From assembly GCF_933775445.1 (NCBI RefSeq), contig NC_065874.1:8141001-8205000 (forward strand): a stretch of DNA of 64,000 nucleotides. Reading direction: 5' to 3'. Made by a program: the position numbers and the translations under genes. Shown here piece by piece: positions 48,139 to 59,334 of this stretch (its first letter is position 1; every line of letters begins with the position of its first letter). Below the pieces are notes generated by a model that saw only the letters and a list, made by a program, of their open reading frames with translations, was not told the origin of the DNA and searched no databases. The stretch comes from Argentina anserina. Taxonomy: Eukaryota > Streptophyta > Magnoliopsida > Rosales > Rosaceae.

Positions 48139-48786
48139 AACCCTAGACTGTGTATTGTAATATGCAGCTGTGTTTTACAGCTAGCTAGCAATCTGTCTCT
48201 TTCATAAAATGTAATAAGGAAGATACATGTGTGAGCTACTAGCTAGTACTGTCTTGCAATTCAAATAAAATGCATGAAAGCCTAGAAGCGTTGCTAGTTG
48301 CGCAGTACCGTTTCATGTCTACTTAATTCACCTGTCTAACGTACTCTAAATAGAAGTGACCATCGATCTTTCAGCATTATCGCTTAACATTTACCGGCAC
48401 TCGGGCAGTGTGGTCTGCTTGATAATGAAGCCATCAGTATATTCTATAGTGACTTAGTGAGTAATATGTTCTTCATTCCCATATCGGGTGACTGGTGAAG
48501 TAGATGATGAAGCTCTTTAAATGTCAGCAAAGAAGAAGGAAATTGATGAAGTAGCTGATCAGGCTTGCAAAACAAAAAACAAAACAAAACAAAGGAAAAA
48601 TTTATCATCTGAGATTGAGCATATGACTACTTTCCATATGATTTTTGATAAATACAAGTTACTGCAACCATATTTTCTGATAACTTTTCCTCACTTTGAT
48701 ATCCATTATATATAAAAGCAAGGTCTACATAGGATATAATCTAATCTTATTAACCGAGTGTCAGTCAAGAACTGTAACTGTTACTA
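48139..48786. other. Intergenic between defensin copies
   Basis: 3' UTR of the defensin gene and AT-rich sequence. A short frame at 48521-48715 has no recognisable features. Confidence 0.5.
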
Positions 48787-48854
48787 ATGGCAAAGAAAGG
48801 GAGAACTTCATTGGGTTTGCTATGTACGTTTTTCATCACCCTCTTGATTTCTCG
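48787..48854 (+). pseudogene. Orphan first exon of a second defensin-like gene
   Basis: The ATG at 48787 opens MAKKGRTSLGLLCTFFITLL, a secretion signal. It is followed by an LIS-type end and a donor-like GTAAAA at about 48854, the place where defensin exon 1 ends in the gene upstream. No cysteine-rich second exon is found in the next ~1.3 kb outside the MULE-type insertion, so it looks like a broken or incomplete duplicate. Confidence 0.55.
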
Positions 48855-49087
48855 TAAAAGTATGACTCAATTTCACCACTTTGAACCAAATTGTTGTCAA
48901 ATTTGTAACTTGTAAGCGAGGGTCTCATATAAAGGTAGGTACCATACTACCATATAATTTTCCCGAAAGTAGATCTGTCATGTCTTGAACATCACAAAGA
49001 AAAAGTTCAATTACAAAATCTCAAAATTATGCATGTCAGCATATGGCATTCCTCCAAAGTGGAGACATGTGTTACTTATAAATCAAG

Positions 49088-50017
49088 GGTGCTGAAATTG
49101 GCACACCCTTTTTTTATTCTACACACTGTGTATATTTTAATATTTCTTTATCTGTTGACAATATTTCTTTTCCAACATTACCCCCTCTATTTCTCTACTC
49201 AGAGCAACTCTCTCCGTCTATCTCCTGCAAACCAAATTTCAACAACATCGCCAATCAAATGGAATTACTTATTTCTAAAGTTAGATCACCACTACCAGAT
49301 TGAGTTTTTATCTCGTAGAACTCTTCATCCCAACCTTCAATACCATAATTGTAAGTTGTAACACATAAGCAATATTACTCACAAAACCACCAATATATAA
49401 AATTGATCGAGATCTAGGAAATCTAGTTGGGAATCTCAAAAATGATGCACCTTCATTGGCGATCCTAATGAACAAACAATTGCGCAAAAAAATCAAATAT
49501 AAAACTTAGTGATGGTGATGGACATCAACTATCAGTTGAAGCTGAATCTTTGAAATTGAGCCAGTAGAAACAAATCCAAGCTTATGAACTACGCACTTGC
49601 CCGAAAAGCCAAAACATACAATTACAAGCTTTCACACACATACATAAAACATGGCCAAGCTCGCTCTTACGTCTCCCATCTCGACGTCCGGCAAACAGCC
49701 CATTAAAGAGAATTCGAGACCCAGAGCCCTGGATTTTCTTCTTACTGACCTAAAAATCTGCAACTTCATTCATTAGTTAATCATTTATGGCTCTATCCCG
49801 AAACTTCTTGGTTTTTGGAATGCCCGCGTTGGCAGAGAGACCATAGACGTCATCTCAATAACCTAAACAAACTCATCTTTCTGGCTGGTTTTGATTTTCA
49901 TAGAAGGGAATTGGAGTACAGGGAGAGGACTAGAGTTTGTCTCAATCTAAGGGTGATTTCGTAAAAGCCACCGAAGGGGTGTGTAGAATGTAAAAAAGGT
50001 GTGCCAATTTCAGCACC
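49088..50017. mobile_element. MULE-type nonautonomous element (~930 bp)
   Basis: The terminal inverted repeats read GGTGCTGAAATTGGCACACC at the left and as its reverse complement at the right (49998-50017). A run of T and then TTCTACACAC is shared further in. Flanks ATAAATCAA (left) and TTAAATCAA (right) make a 9-bp near-match, as for Mutator-like elements. No transposase is encoded; the small frames inside it (e.g. 49029-49361) have no known features. Confidence 0.75.
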
Positions 50018-53000
50018 TTAAATCAAAAGTAAATGCAATATTTATGCTGACTATCTGCTTTTGATTTAAGCGTAGCTTATTTTGATATCTAGCTCGACAG
50101 ATTTCAATAATTAATAAAAATCACCCGACGCATATATTTACATTAATGTCCAATCCTCCCAAACTTTGAAATCCAGCAGACTATAATACAGGGCCGGACT
50201 GGGTAGGCTCAAGAGGCACGGGTCTAGAACCCTAAATTGTTTAGGGGCAATTTTCTTATATATATATGAACAACAACAAAAATCGGTTTATATTTTGTTT
50301 TTTGCATTTCATCTTTACCTTTTCTCATTGCAATTCACACATCCATCTATGATGTCTCCTTAATTCAATCCAATTTTTAGAATATTTGTCTTACAAGGTT
50401 AATAATTTCTCCATTATTTCCTGCTTTTAATACGAATGGTTATTCTTCTTTGCAATTTTGCATAATTATTAATTGTCTATTCTCTAATGATCTGCTATTG
50501 ATTTGCTATTTTTCGTTCAATAATGATGAATATTGTTATAGGAAAAGTGGCATTCATCTTCTCATTTCATTGATAATCCCCCTTATATAAGGGTCAGAAT
50601 TACAATAGAAATAAATTGTAATTACAATGATAATTGAGGTTACATAATTGCTTATTGACCAGTTACACACATTGATTGTAAACGTCATTAACTCGTTTTG
50701 TCATTTACTTTAACGAATACATATTAATGGTGATTTTCCTTCAACACTCCCCCTTATGTCAAGTTAAAGATAACACGGTGCATAATGTGTTGTCTCATTA
50801 AAAACTTTGTCAAGTAAAAACAACCTTGTGGGAGAAAATGAAACTTTGGTTGAAGGGAAAAATAGCACAACACACCTATTACATTTGAAAATAACATATA
50901 TGACCTAGACTCCCTCTTATGTTGCACCTCCCATGTTTCTTTACATTAATCATTGGTGCTCTGATAACTTTTGCGTATTTTTGCATTTCATTTGGTTGGT
51001 GCGTATTTTTTACGCATATCTAGCGACGATGTGGATAGTGTTCATTCTCATCATGTCATTTTCTCTTTTCCATATAAGGACTATAAACTTAAGCCTTTAG
51101 GTATTATTGTTGCATGTGCTTAAAGATATACAATGAATAAGAGATCGAGTCAAGCATATTGTGTTAAGTGTAGTAATGTGTCTTTACATTTGTATAGGGA
51201 ATTTCATTTCCCAACACTTATTCGTTATTTTCCATTTAGACAAAACAGATTTATCTTTAAAGCTTTCGACTGATCATGGGAGTTATAGAGACTTCATTTT
51301 TAACCTTTAGAGTGCCTAAGTCGATTGATGATTAATCATCAACATTACAATCTACGAGATTCATATCAAGACTGTGTCTTCCCAAAAATCTTTTTTATTC
51401 TCGACTTCGGATTTACAATCCATATTAATATCTCTTTAGTTCATTCAGAGTCTATTTAAATCCATATTGAATTCGCAATGGCATAATTCATCTCATCCTT
51501 ATTCCAAGTATTTACTTCATGAATGTTTCAATTCATTTTGTAGTGCTTCGTGGTTTAAAGGCACTTCTTAGGTGGATGAAGTTAGTTCTAGGATTTTATG
51601 TATATCTCATAATTATGATCCCCATAAAGATATCTTACGACCACATTCATATGTTGTCTTTGTCAATTTTTCGGAAACTATCAAACTTTAAACTAACAAG
51701 GCAGTGGAGTGAAATGGCATCCATTACGAGAATATTTATTTGTGTTCCATTACAAATGAATATTTTTTTATAGTTGATTCTAGTGCGTTTGTGAGAGACT
51801 TTGCACCATAAGGTAAGTCTAAACTTTTATTCTCATTACGCATCCTAACAAGGACATATGATAGGGTTTACACTTGCGGTGTCGGTTTCACCTGCCCAAA
51901 TATATATCTCAGTATCTCTTTGTTAGTGAACATTAGTTCATGCTGGATCGCTTCTTTCCATTAGGCCAAAATTATTATGTTAGTATTTCTCAACAAAGTA
52001 TGGTTAGATATCAAAACTCAATATCATACGCCCTCATGTGGTTTTTATTTGTAGAGATCTCTATATTTTCAAGAATTTGTTATACCATCTGAGGCGTCCC
52101 CCTAGTGATAACTAAAATTCAGGAAATTCTCATAAGGTGGATTTGAGATTATGGATCAATGGATCCGATCGTGCCAAAACTCGTTTTCTTCCTTCAATTG
52201 AGTATATATCAAATTTAAGGCGGTCTCCCCCTCTTTCTTGGAGAGCCACGGCCTATGCCATCATTTATGTCACTTTATGGCATCATCATGTCACCTTATA
52301 GTGGCAACGTAATTTCCAATTCCTCTTGAGTAGTGTCATGTCCTCTTCTTAGGACATCAACCCTTACAAGCATATTTACAGCTAATATCTTATATCATTA
52401 CTTTGTGCAATAGTGGGGATAAAAATGAGACATGGTGGGGACAAACCACGATAATTCATGTTGTTCTACTTGAATATTCTTTATTCTTATCTCCCCTAAC
52501 GATGGAAAGACTGTCTCATCAAAGTGACATTTGACATATCTGGCGGAAAAAAGAGATCACCTGTCAAAGTTGCAATATAGCGGACTATACGTGGATGCTC
52601 GTCTCCAATAAGAATACTTATTCACATTAAATGGTTTCATCATTATGCGATGTGGCCGCGTAATTTGGCACATAGAATAATCTGGTTGTGCTCAAGGATT
52701 GTAGATCCATGTCAATCCTGGTGAGCTCAAGTATATCAATCCTTCGATGTCATAGGTTGTAATTCATTTTTATAATAATGATGGTGATAGCCAGATACTA
52801 GTGAATAAGAGGTTATGTATGCAAAAATTATATTACACTAAGCGGAAATATTGGTGTGCATTACCAATATCAAGACTATTATTGTAGTCGTATTATGTGA
52901 GATCAAGTGGGTTTGTAACTAACATAAGCATCATTATCATTAATTTAGTAGAAAATAGTGTGATGACACTTGACCGACATGTCGATACATCAACCAACAC

Positions 53001-53257
53001 CATAAAATATTTCAGGTATCCACAAGTTGGTTGAATAAATTCACATAATTTTCATTGGATTCAATGTTTGAACACAATGAGAATACATGTGTGTCATTTG
53101 CATAAGATGGTCTCAAACCTAATTGCTTTAAGAGATAGGTTTTGAATGATTAGTTTGTTATAATGTAATCATAATGATAAAAAAACATAATAAGATGTTA
53201 GTGCATATACTTGGGCATCAAAATGTTTTACATTCCACCTTAGGGGAGCGACGAAAT
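50018..53257. repeat. Degenerate retroelement-like sequence, host of the gypsy insertion
   Basis: No intact frame is present. A stretch near 50745-50870 (CACTCCCCCTTATGTCAAG, CATTAAAAACTTTGTCAAG, then TTGTGGGAGAAAATG) resembles sequence that recurs near Copia-type elements in plants. CAGGGCCGGACTGGG near 50192 resembles a hAT end, with no partner seen. The sequence appears to continue after the gypsy element at 63633. Confidence 0.4.
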
Positions 53258-53262
53258 ATAAG
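53258..53262. repeat. Target-site duplication, left (ATAAG)
   Basis: A 5-bp direct repeat identical to 63628-63632 on the far side of the gypsy element. Confidence 0.9.
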
Positions 53263-53736
53263 TGTTGGCATAGGCTTATGCCCGCCATAATCAGCACAAC
53301 TATCAGCGTATTAAGGCTAATGTATAGCACAGTCTTACAATACTAATAGCAAGTCAGCCGCACTAGCTACACAACGGGCCTCCCCACGGCCCAAACTGAC
53401 TACGGACGCGCCCTCACGCGCATCTCAAAGAAGGCTCCAGAGAGCACCTTAATCGGACGTCGTCCCACATCGAACAGTAGGTAAACGATCTGCTTCAACT
53501 CAACAATAAAAGGTCAAGCTCTTGACCTTATAAGGTACGTACGCTGAACTCCCTACTGTAACTCTGCATAAATTACCATCGCCCTAACTTAAGCGTCGGA
53601 GAGTTGAAGACCACGCCGTCGTGGTCTCTACTTTGACGACGTGTGTTATCTGTGGCAGGAAAGGGGCGAGGAATACGGCGTACTATATCCACGAGGAGCA
53701 CGGCGTACTAAATCAAGTGTAATCACAGCATTAACA
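53263..53736 (+). repeat. 5' LTR of the gypsy element
   Basis: 474 bp. It differs from the 3' LTR at 7 positions by my count, all transitions. A TATA-like CAATAAAAGG lies at about 53502-53511. The sequence after it, TTGGCCACGC, is where a primer-binding site should be, but I cannot match it to a tRNA. Confidence 0.9.
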
Positions 53737-53811
53737 TTGGCCACGCTAGCCCTGATCTTGCAGCGCCTAATAGCAATAGAACAACGGGATGCCAATCCGC
53801 AGTGCCAACCA

Positions 53812-54936
53812 ATGTTCGCAGCCAGGCCAGGCCCATTCACTACGAGAATAATGAACATCGTACGTCCTTCTCAATCCAAGAGCCCAAAAATCACGCCGTA
53901 CACAGGCGAAGGCGATCCATTCCGGCACATTGATAACTTCAAAAAAGTCACTGCCAGTAGAGAATTCGACGACGCCATCTTGTGCCACCTATTCAGCGAA
54001 ACACTAGATGGGGATGCCATGAATTGGTTCTTCGAACAACCGGCGAACTCTATGGATTCCTTCACGCAGTTGACCACGGCATTTCTTAGTCGGTTTATCC
54101 TCATGGCCGGAGCCGCCCACACAACCGATGGCCTATTTCAAGTAAAACAAGAGAGCAGGGAAACATTGGGCACCTTCGTCATGCGATGGCAGATAGCAGC
54201 ATCCAAATGTCGGAACCTAAACAAAACGCTCGCCTTGGCTGCTTTTAAGGAGGGACTACGGTCAGAAAACTTCTTGTTCCACATCAATGTGGACCCTCGA
54301 ATGCGCGATGCCACATATGATGACATCATGACTGAAGCAGTACGATACGCTCAGGTAGAATACGTCACATACGGAGAGAAGTGGACCCCAGTACCATCAG
54401 ACAAAACCACTGCGCCGCAGACATCACACACAGTCCCTCTCCAGCGTGAGCTCTTCCCCAACACAGAAGACCATAACAAAGGCAGGAAAAGAGAGTGGCA
54501 TCAAGCCAATCACCTTGATGCGCGCAACAACGATCGGCACAGAGGCCGGGACAAGAACAGGAGACTTGACCATGAACGTCGCGACAACAGAGACCCTCGC
54601 CAAGTTAATGCAATGGGCCGCCGTAGTGAACACACACCGCCTAGGGAAGAAAACCTGGAAGACTTTTTCCACAAACATCAGGGCACGCTGCGAAAACCAG
54701 CAAGACCACTACGCCCCGAAACCGAAGCAGAAACTGGCAAGTGGTGCAGGTTTCACCAAAATGGAAGCCGTAACACGAATGACTGCCGCACCCTCCGCGT
54801 ACTAAGAGCCAATGGTGACACGGGGGTTCGCCCGGCGCAGCAGAGGGTACAACATAATGTGGTCGCCGCAGTCGAGACCCTGCGCCGCATCAACATTATA
54901 GAGGGAGGAGACCCGAAGACCAACATGTCTAACTGA
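53812..54936 (+). CDS. Gag polyprotein of the Tat element
   Basis: The frame is open from before the LTR end; the first ATG in frame after the LTR is 53812, giving ~374 aa. A retrotransposon gag domain is visible: PFRHIDNFKKVTASREFDD, a DGDAMNWFF segment and LSRFI, then FVMRWQIAASKC. The later part is basic and hydrophilic. WCRFHQNGSRNTNDC provides the C/H motif of Tat Gags. Gag makes the virus-like particle that packages the element RNA. The frame ends at TGA 54934-54936 and continues in the same frame as pol, so this stop may be a mutation within a former gag-pol frame. Confidence 0.82.
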   Translation: MFAARPGPFTTRIMNIVRPSQSKSPKITPYTGEGDPFRHIDNFKKVTASREFDDAILCHLFSETLDGDAMNWFFEQPANSMDSFTQLTTAFLSRFILMAGAAHTTDGLFQVKQESRETLGTFVMRWQIAASKCRNLNKTLALAAFKEGLRSENFLFHINVDPRMRDATYDDIMTEAVRYAQVEYVTYGEKWTPVPSDKTTAPQTSHTVPLQRELFPNTEDHNKGRKREWHQANHLDARNNDRHRGRDKNRRLDHERRDNRDPRQVNAMGRRSEHTPPREENLEDFFHKHQGTLRKPARPLRPETEAETGKWCRFHQNGSRNTNDCRTLRVLRANGDTGVRPAQQRVQHNVVAAVETLRRINIIEGGDPKTNMSN

Positions 54937-57900
54937 GCAAAAGAGCGCTTTGACCGCAACAATCACCCAAGGCAGGTGTACGCCATCACAGGAGGAAACA
55001 CTAAGCGACAGAAGGAAGGATGGAAACCGATCACCTTCACTGAGGAAGAGGAAATTGGCATCTCCTTACCCAATGACGACGCTTTCCTCATAGACGCATT
55101 CTTGGGCGGACAGTGGGATGTAGGGAAGATAATGATCGACACGGGATCCGCAGTCAACGTCCTATTCAAGGGCTGCTACGAAAAAATGGAGCGTAGCGGC
55201 AAGAAGTTGGTACAAGACCACGAACCGCTAATCAGCTTCTCTGGTGACATAACCCAACCCCTAGGATCAGATTATATGATAGTACGCATTGGGACCGCAC
55301 CACGCACAGTTTGCGTCGAAGCTGAGTTCATCATAGTCGATGCCTATAGCTCCTACAACGGGATCATCGGCCGACCTACACTTAACCGGATGCGAACTTT
55401 TATCGCCGGACACATGATGCTCATAAAATTCTCAACTCCGCACGGAACAGGACAGGTCTGGGGTTCACAATCCGTGGCAAAAGATTGCCAAACACGCGCA
55501 ATTCGACATATGCGCAACCGACACGAAATCCTGGCAGTACACGCCACAGTAAACTTAACCGACAAAGTCGTCGACGCAAGAGATGGCGAAACGTCGAAGG
55601 GAAAGAGCAAGCAGAAGGCTACGCCATATGAGGCCAAAACTCCGGCAAACCCCGAATCCTCATTGAAAAGCATTACGCCATTCCCAAATCATCCGGAGCG
55701 CAAGATCAAAATCGGTGCAACTCTCAGTCCCACTGTTAAGAGAGATTTAACAAGTTTCTTGGGCGACAACATGGAAGTCTTTGCATGGTCCTATGAAGAC
55801 ATGCCCGGCATCTTGCCCGACATCATCATGCATGAATTGCACATCAAACCTTCCGCACACCCAATTAAACAAAAGCGCCTAAGCTTCGACGACGAAAAGA
55901 GCACGGCAATACGCCAGGAAGTTGACAAATTGAAGGGCATGAAGTTCGTCCGGGAAGTACAGTACCCTGAGTGGATCTCAAACTGTGTTATGGTACGTAA
56001 AGCCAACGGTAAATGGCGAATATGTGTGGATTACAAGAACGTAAACAAAGCATGCCCAAAAGACAGTTTCCCCCTACCAAGAATTAACCAGCTCATTGAC
56101 GCAACGGCAGGTCACGAGTTGCTAAGCATGATGGACGCCTACTCCGGGTACAATCAGATACGCATGAACCCGGCGGATCAAGAAGCTACGACCTTCGTCA
56201 CTGATAGGGGCATGTACTGTTATAACGTAATGCCCTTCGGATTAAAAAATGCGGGTGCTACGTATGTGCGTTGCGTCACACAAATGTTTGACCAACACAT
56301 CGGTCGGGAAATCGAGGTGTACGTCGATGACATGCTGGCCAAAAGCATAAAGGCCGAAGACCATGTAACCAACCTCCGAACCATCTTCAATGTGCTCAAA
56401 AAATACAAGATGAGATTAAACCCGGAGAAATGTTTTTTCGGCGTAACAACAAGCAAGTTCCTGGGCTACATCGTCAGCCAACGCGGCATAGAAGCAAATC
56501 CCGAAAAGGTACAAGCCATCCTAGATATGGCGCGGCCAATACTCAAGAAAGATGTAGAAGCCCTCCAAGGCAGACTCGTGGCATTATCTAGATTCATATC
56601 AAGACTGACTGACAAGTGTGAGCCGTTCTTCAAATTGTTAAGGCGCTCTAAGAGTAAACTGATCGAATGGACACCGGACTGCCAAGAGGCCTTTTAGGGA
56701 TTAAAAGATTACCTCGCCGCAGTACCATTACTGTCAACCCCACAGCCGGGTGAACCCCTGTACCTTTACCTCGCAGTATCCACAACTGCGGTCAGCAGTG
56801 CCTTAGTTCGCCGTGATGGAACTAAAGAGTTGCCAGTTTTTTACGCAGGACGGGCCATGAACGGCCCAGAGACAAGATATCCAACATTGGAGCAATTAGC
56901 CCTCGCGCTCATCGTAGCAGCCAGACGACTACGCCACTATTTTCAAGCTCATAGCATCCACATACTCACAAATCAGCCTCTCAAACAAGTACTACAGAAT
57001 CCAAAACACTCCGGGCGACTCAGCAAATGGGCTATCGAGCTGACAGAATTCGACATCGAATACAGGCCACGACCCGCCATAAAAGGACAAGCCGTAGCCA
57101 ATTTTATAGCAGAAATGATCCCTCGAGATACGGCGGAAGTGGAACCAGATAATGTCATCAACCCCATCAAGATTTCGCTATGGAACTTGCACGTAGATGG
57201 CTCTAGCTGCGCCAAATCTAGCGGAGCGGGGATCATCTTGAGCGGACCGGGGGGACTCGAACTTGAGTATGCTCTAAACTTCAACTTTGCCACCTCCAAC
57301 AATGTAGCGGAGTACGAAGTACTGGTTGCAGGACTACAATTGGCCCTCAGCACGAGTGCCACCAGCATCAATGTGTTCAGCGATTCTCAGCTCGTAGTCA
57401 ATCAAATCACCGGGTCCTTCACTGCCAAGGATGAGCAATTAGCAGCCTACCTAGCGTATGCCACAACGTTGTTAAAGCGATTCGAATTCTACCACATCAA
57501 TCAAATACCGAGGGCCAATAACGCAAGAGCGGACTCATTAGCAAGACTCGCCACGGCGCAACCACACCAATGCCACAAGGATACCAGGGTCGAAATTCTC
57601 CACCATCCCTCCATTTACCAGACCTTGCAACAGATATGCCAGATAGAACGCGACCAAGCCTCGTGGATGGATGAGATAATAGCATTCAAGCGTAACGGCA
57701 AGCTACCCGAAGACGAGACCATAGCAAAACAACTAAGGAGACGGGCGGTAAGATATTACCTGCGGAACAACACACTCTATCGCCAAGGTCTGCTGAACGC
57801 TGACCTCAGATGCGTCACAACCAAAGCAGGCAAGCAGATCTTGAAGGAAATCCATAGCGGTGATTGTGGCAACCATTACGGCAGCCGCTCATTGGCTGCA

Positions 57901-58884
57901 AAGACACTCCGCACATGATATTATTGGCCCACACTAGCCTCTGATGCACAAGAGCTCGCCAGATCCTGCCACAAATGTCAAATCCATGGACCCATACCAC
58001 GCCAACCCTCAGAACCACTATCATACATAGTCAGCCCGTGGATCAACTACCTTTCGGGAATGGATTTGATTGGCCCACTACCCATCGGAAAATGCCAATT
58101 CAAGTGGGTCATTGTGTGCATCGATTATCATTCCAAATGGATTGAGGCTGCGCCCCTGACGGCCATCACAACCGAGAAGGTTCAAAACTTCCTGCAACGC
58201 AATATCTTCTACCGCCACGGTACGCCGGAGTCTATCATCACAGATAACGGCACACAATTCAATAACGAACACCTCATCACATGGTGCAAGGCAAGAGGGA
58301 CTAAGCTCAAATTCGCATCCGTAGCACATCCACAAACCAACGGGCAAGTAGAAGCCGCTAACAAGCTGATCAAAGGCCTTCTTCAAAAAAAGCTGGATGA
58401 AGCCAAAAGACTTTGGCTCGAAAAACTCGACGAAGTGCTATGGGTAATCCGTACCACACCAATAGAAGCTACGGGCGAAACTCCTTTTTGCTTAATGTAC
58501 GGCACGGAAGCAGTTCTGCCCATCGAAGTAATTCAGCCAACACAACGGGTTTCGCTGTTTGACCCCGATACCAATTCGGACAATATGCAACTTGATAAAG
58601 ATCTCTTGGAAGAGAAACGCATCACAGCACATCGCCATAACGTCCAGAACAAACAGCGCGTGACACGCTTCTATAACTCGAGAGTCAAGAGCAGGACACT
58701 ACAACTAGGTGACTGGGTCCTCAAGAAGATCCAAACAAAGGTCACTGGACTACGCCCGAGATGGGACGGACCGTACAAAGTCGTCTAAATCATAGCACCA
58801 AACACGTACTACCTAGAAGACAAGTACGGAGAGAGATTAGCCCATCCTTGGAACATGGAACAACTCAAATACTATTACAAGTAG
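54937..58884 (+). pseudogene. Pol of the Tat element, broken by three internal stops
   Basis: A single reading frame with internal stops at 56695 (TAG), 57916 (TGA) and 58786 (TAA), so no full-length polyprotein can be made. Domains in order are protease (IDTGSAVNVLF at ~55138), reverse transcriptase (FPLPRINQLIDATAG, then YVDDM near 56320), RNase H (YPTLEQLALALIVAARRL), a second RNase H (WNLHVDGSSCAKSSGAG, AEYEVLVAGLQLAL), and integrase with its zinc-binding region and the D,D-35-E core (D in GMDLIGPLP, TDNGTQF). The frame itself is intact: no frameshifts are seen. Stops lie at the RT/RNase H border, before the integrase core, and near the C-terminus. Confidence 0.88.
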
Positions 58885-59334
58885 GGATCCGCGCGTAGCG
58901 CGCGACAAGATTTGGCACACTGCTATAGCTATCTTTGTACAAAACCGTTACGGCCAGGCTATCAATGAAATCAGGAATTTTTCAAACCATTGATCCTTAC
59001 TACGGTAGCGTACTATGGCAATTAAATTCCTTCGACAGACAATTTCATTGAGCACACAACAAAGATAGAATTAAGCGTACAACCAAAGGTACAAGACAAC
59101 AACCACAATATTGCTACGGCAATAATATAAAAAAAACACTTGGGTCAAAAGAACTTCTATTCATCAAAAGATAGCAAGTTCGGCACAAGGGCCGTTACAG
59201 AAAATGCAAAAAAAAAAAATAAAGACTACGGCGACAGGAGACGCATTACAATGATCTTATCACCATATCCTACTCCTCCCTCGCAGCTTGGTACGCCAGC
59301 GTTGCTCAGACTGCATCGCCGATACTCGCAGCTT

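Noticed and set aside
49029..49361. 110-aa ORF
   Set aside because: It begins outside and runs into the MULE-type element, with no domain or conserved features.
50190..50260. hAT end CAGGGCCGGACTGGG
   Set aside because: It resembles a known plant hAT end, but I could not find a matching inverted end or target duplication.
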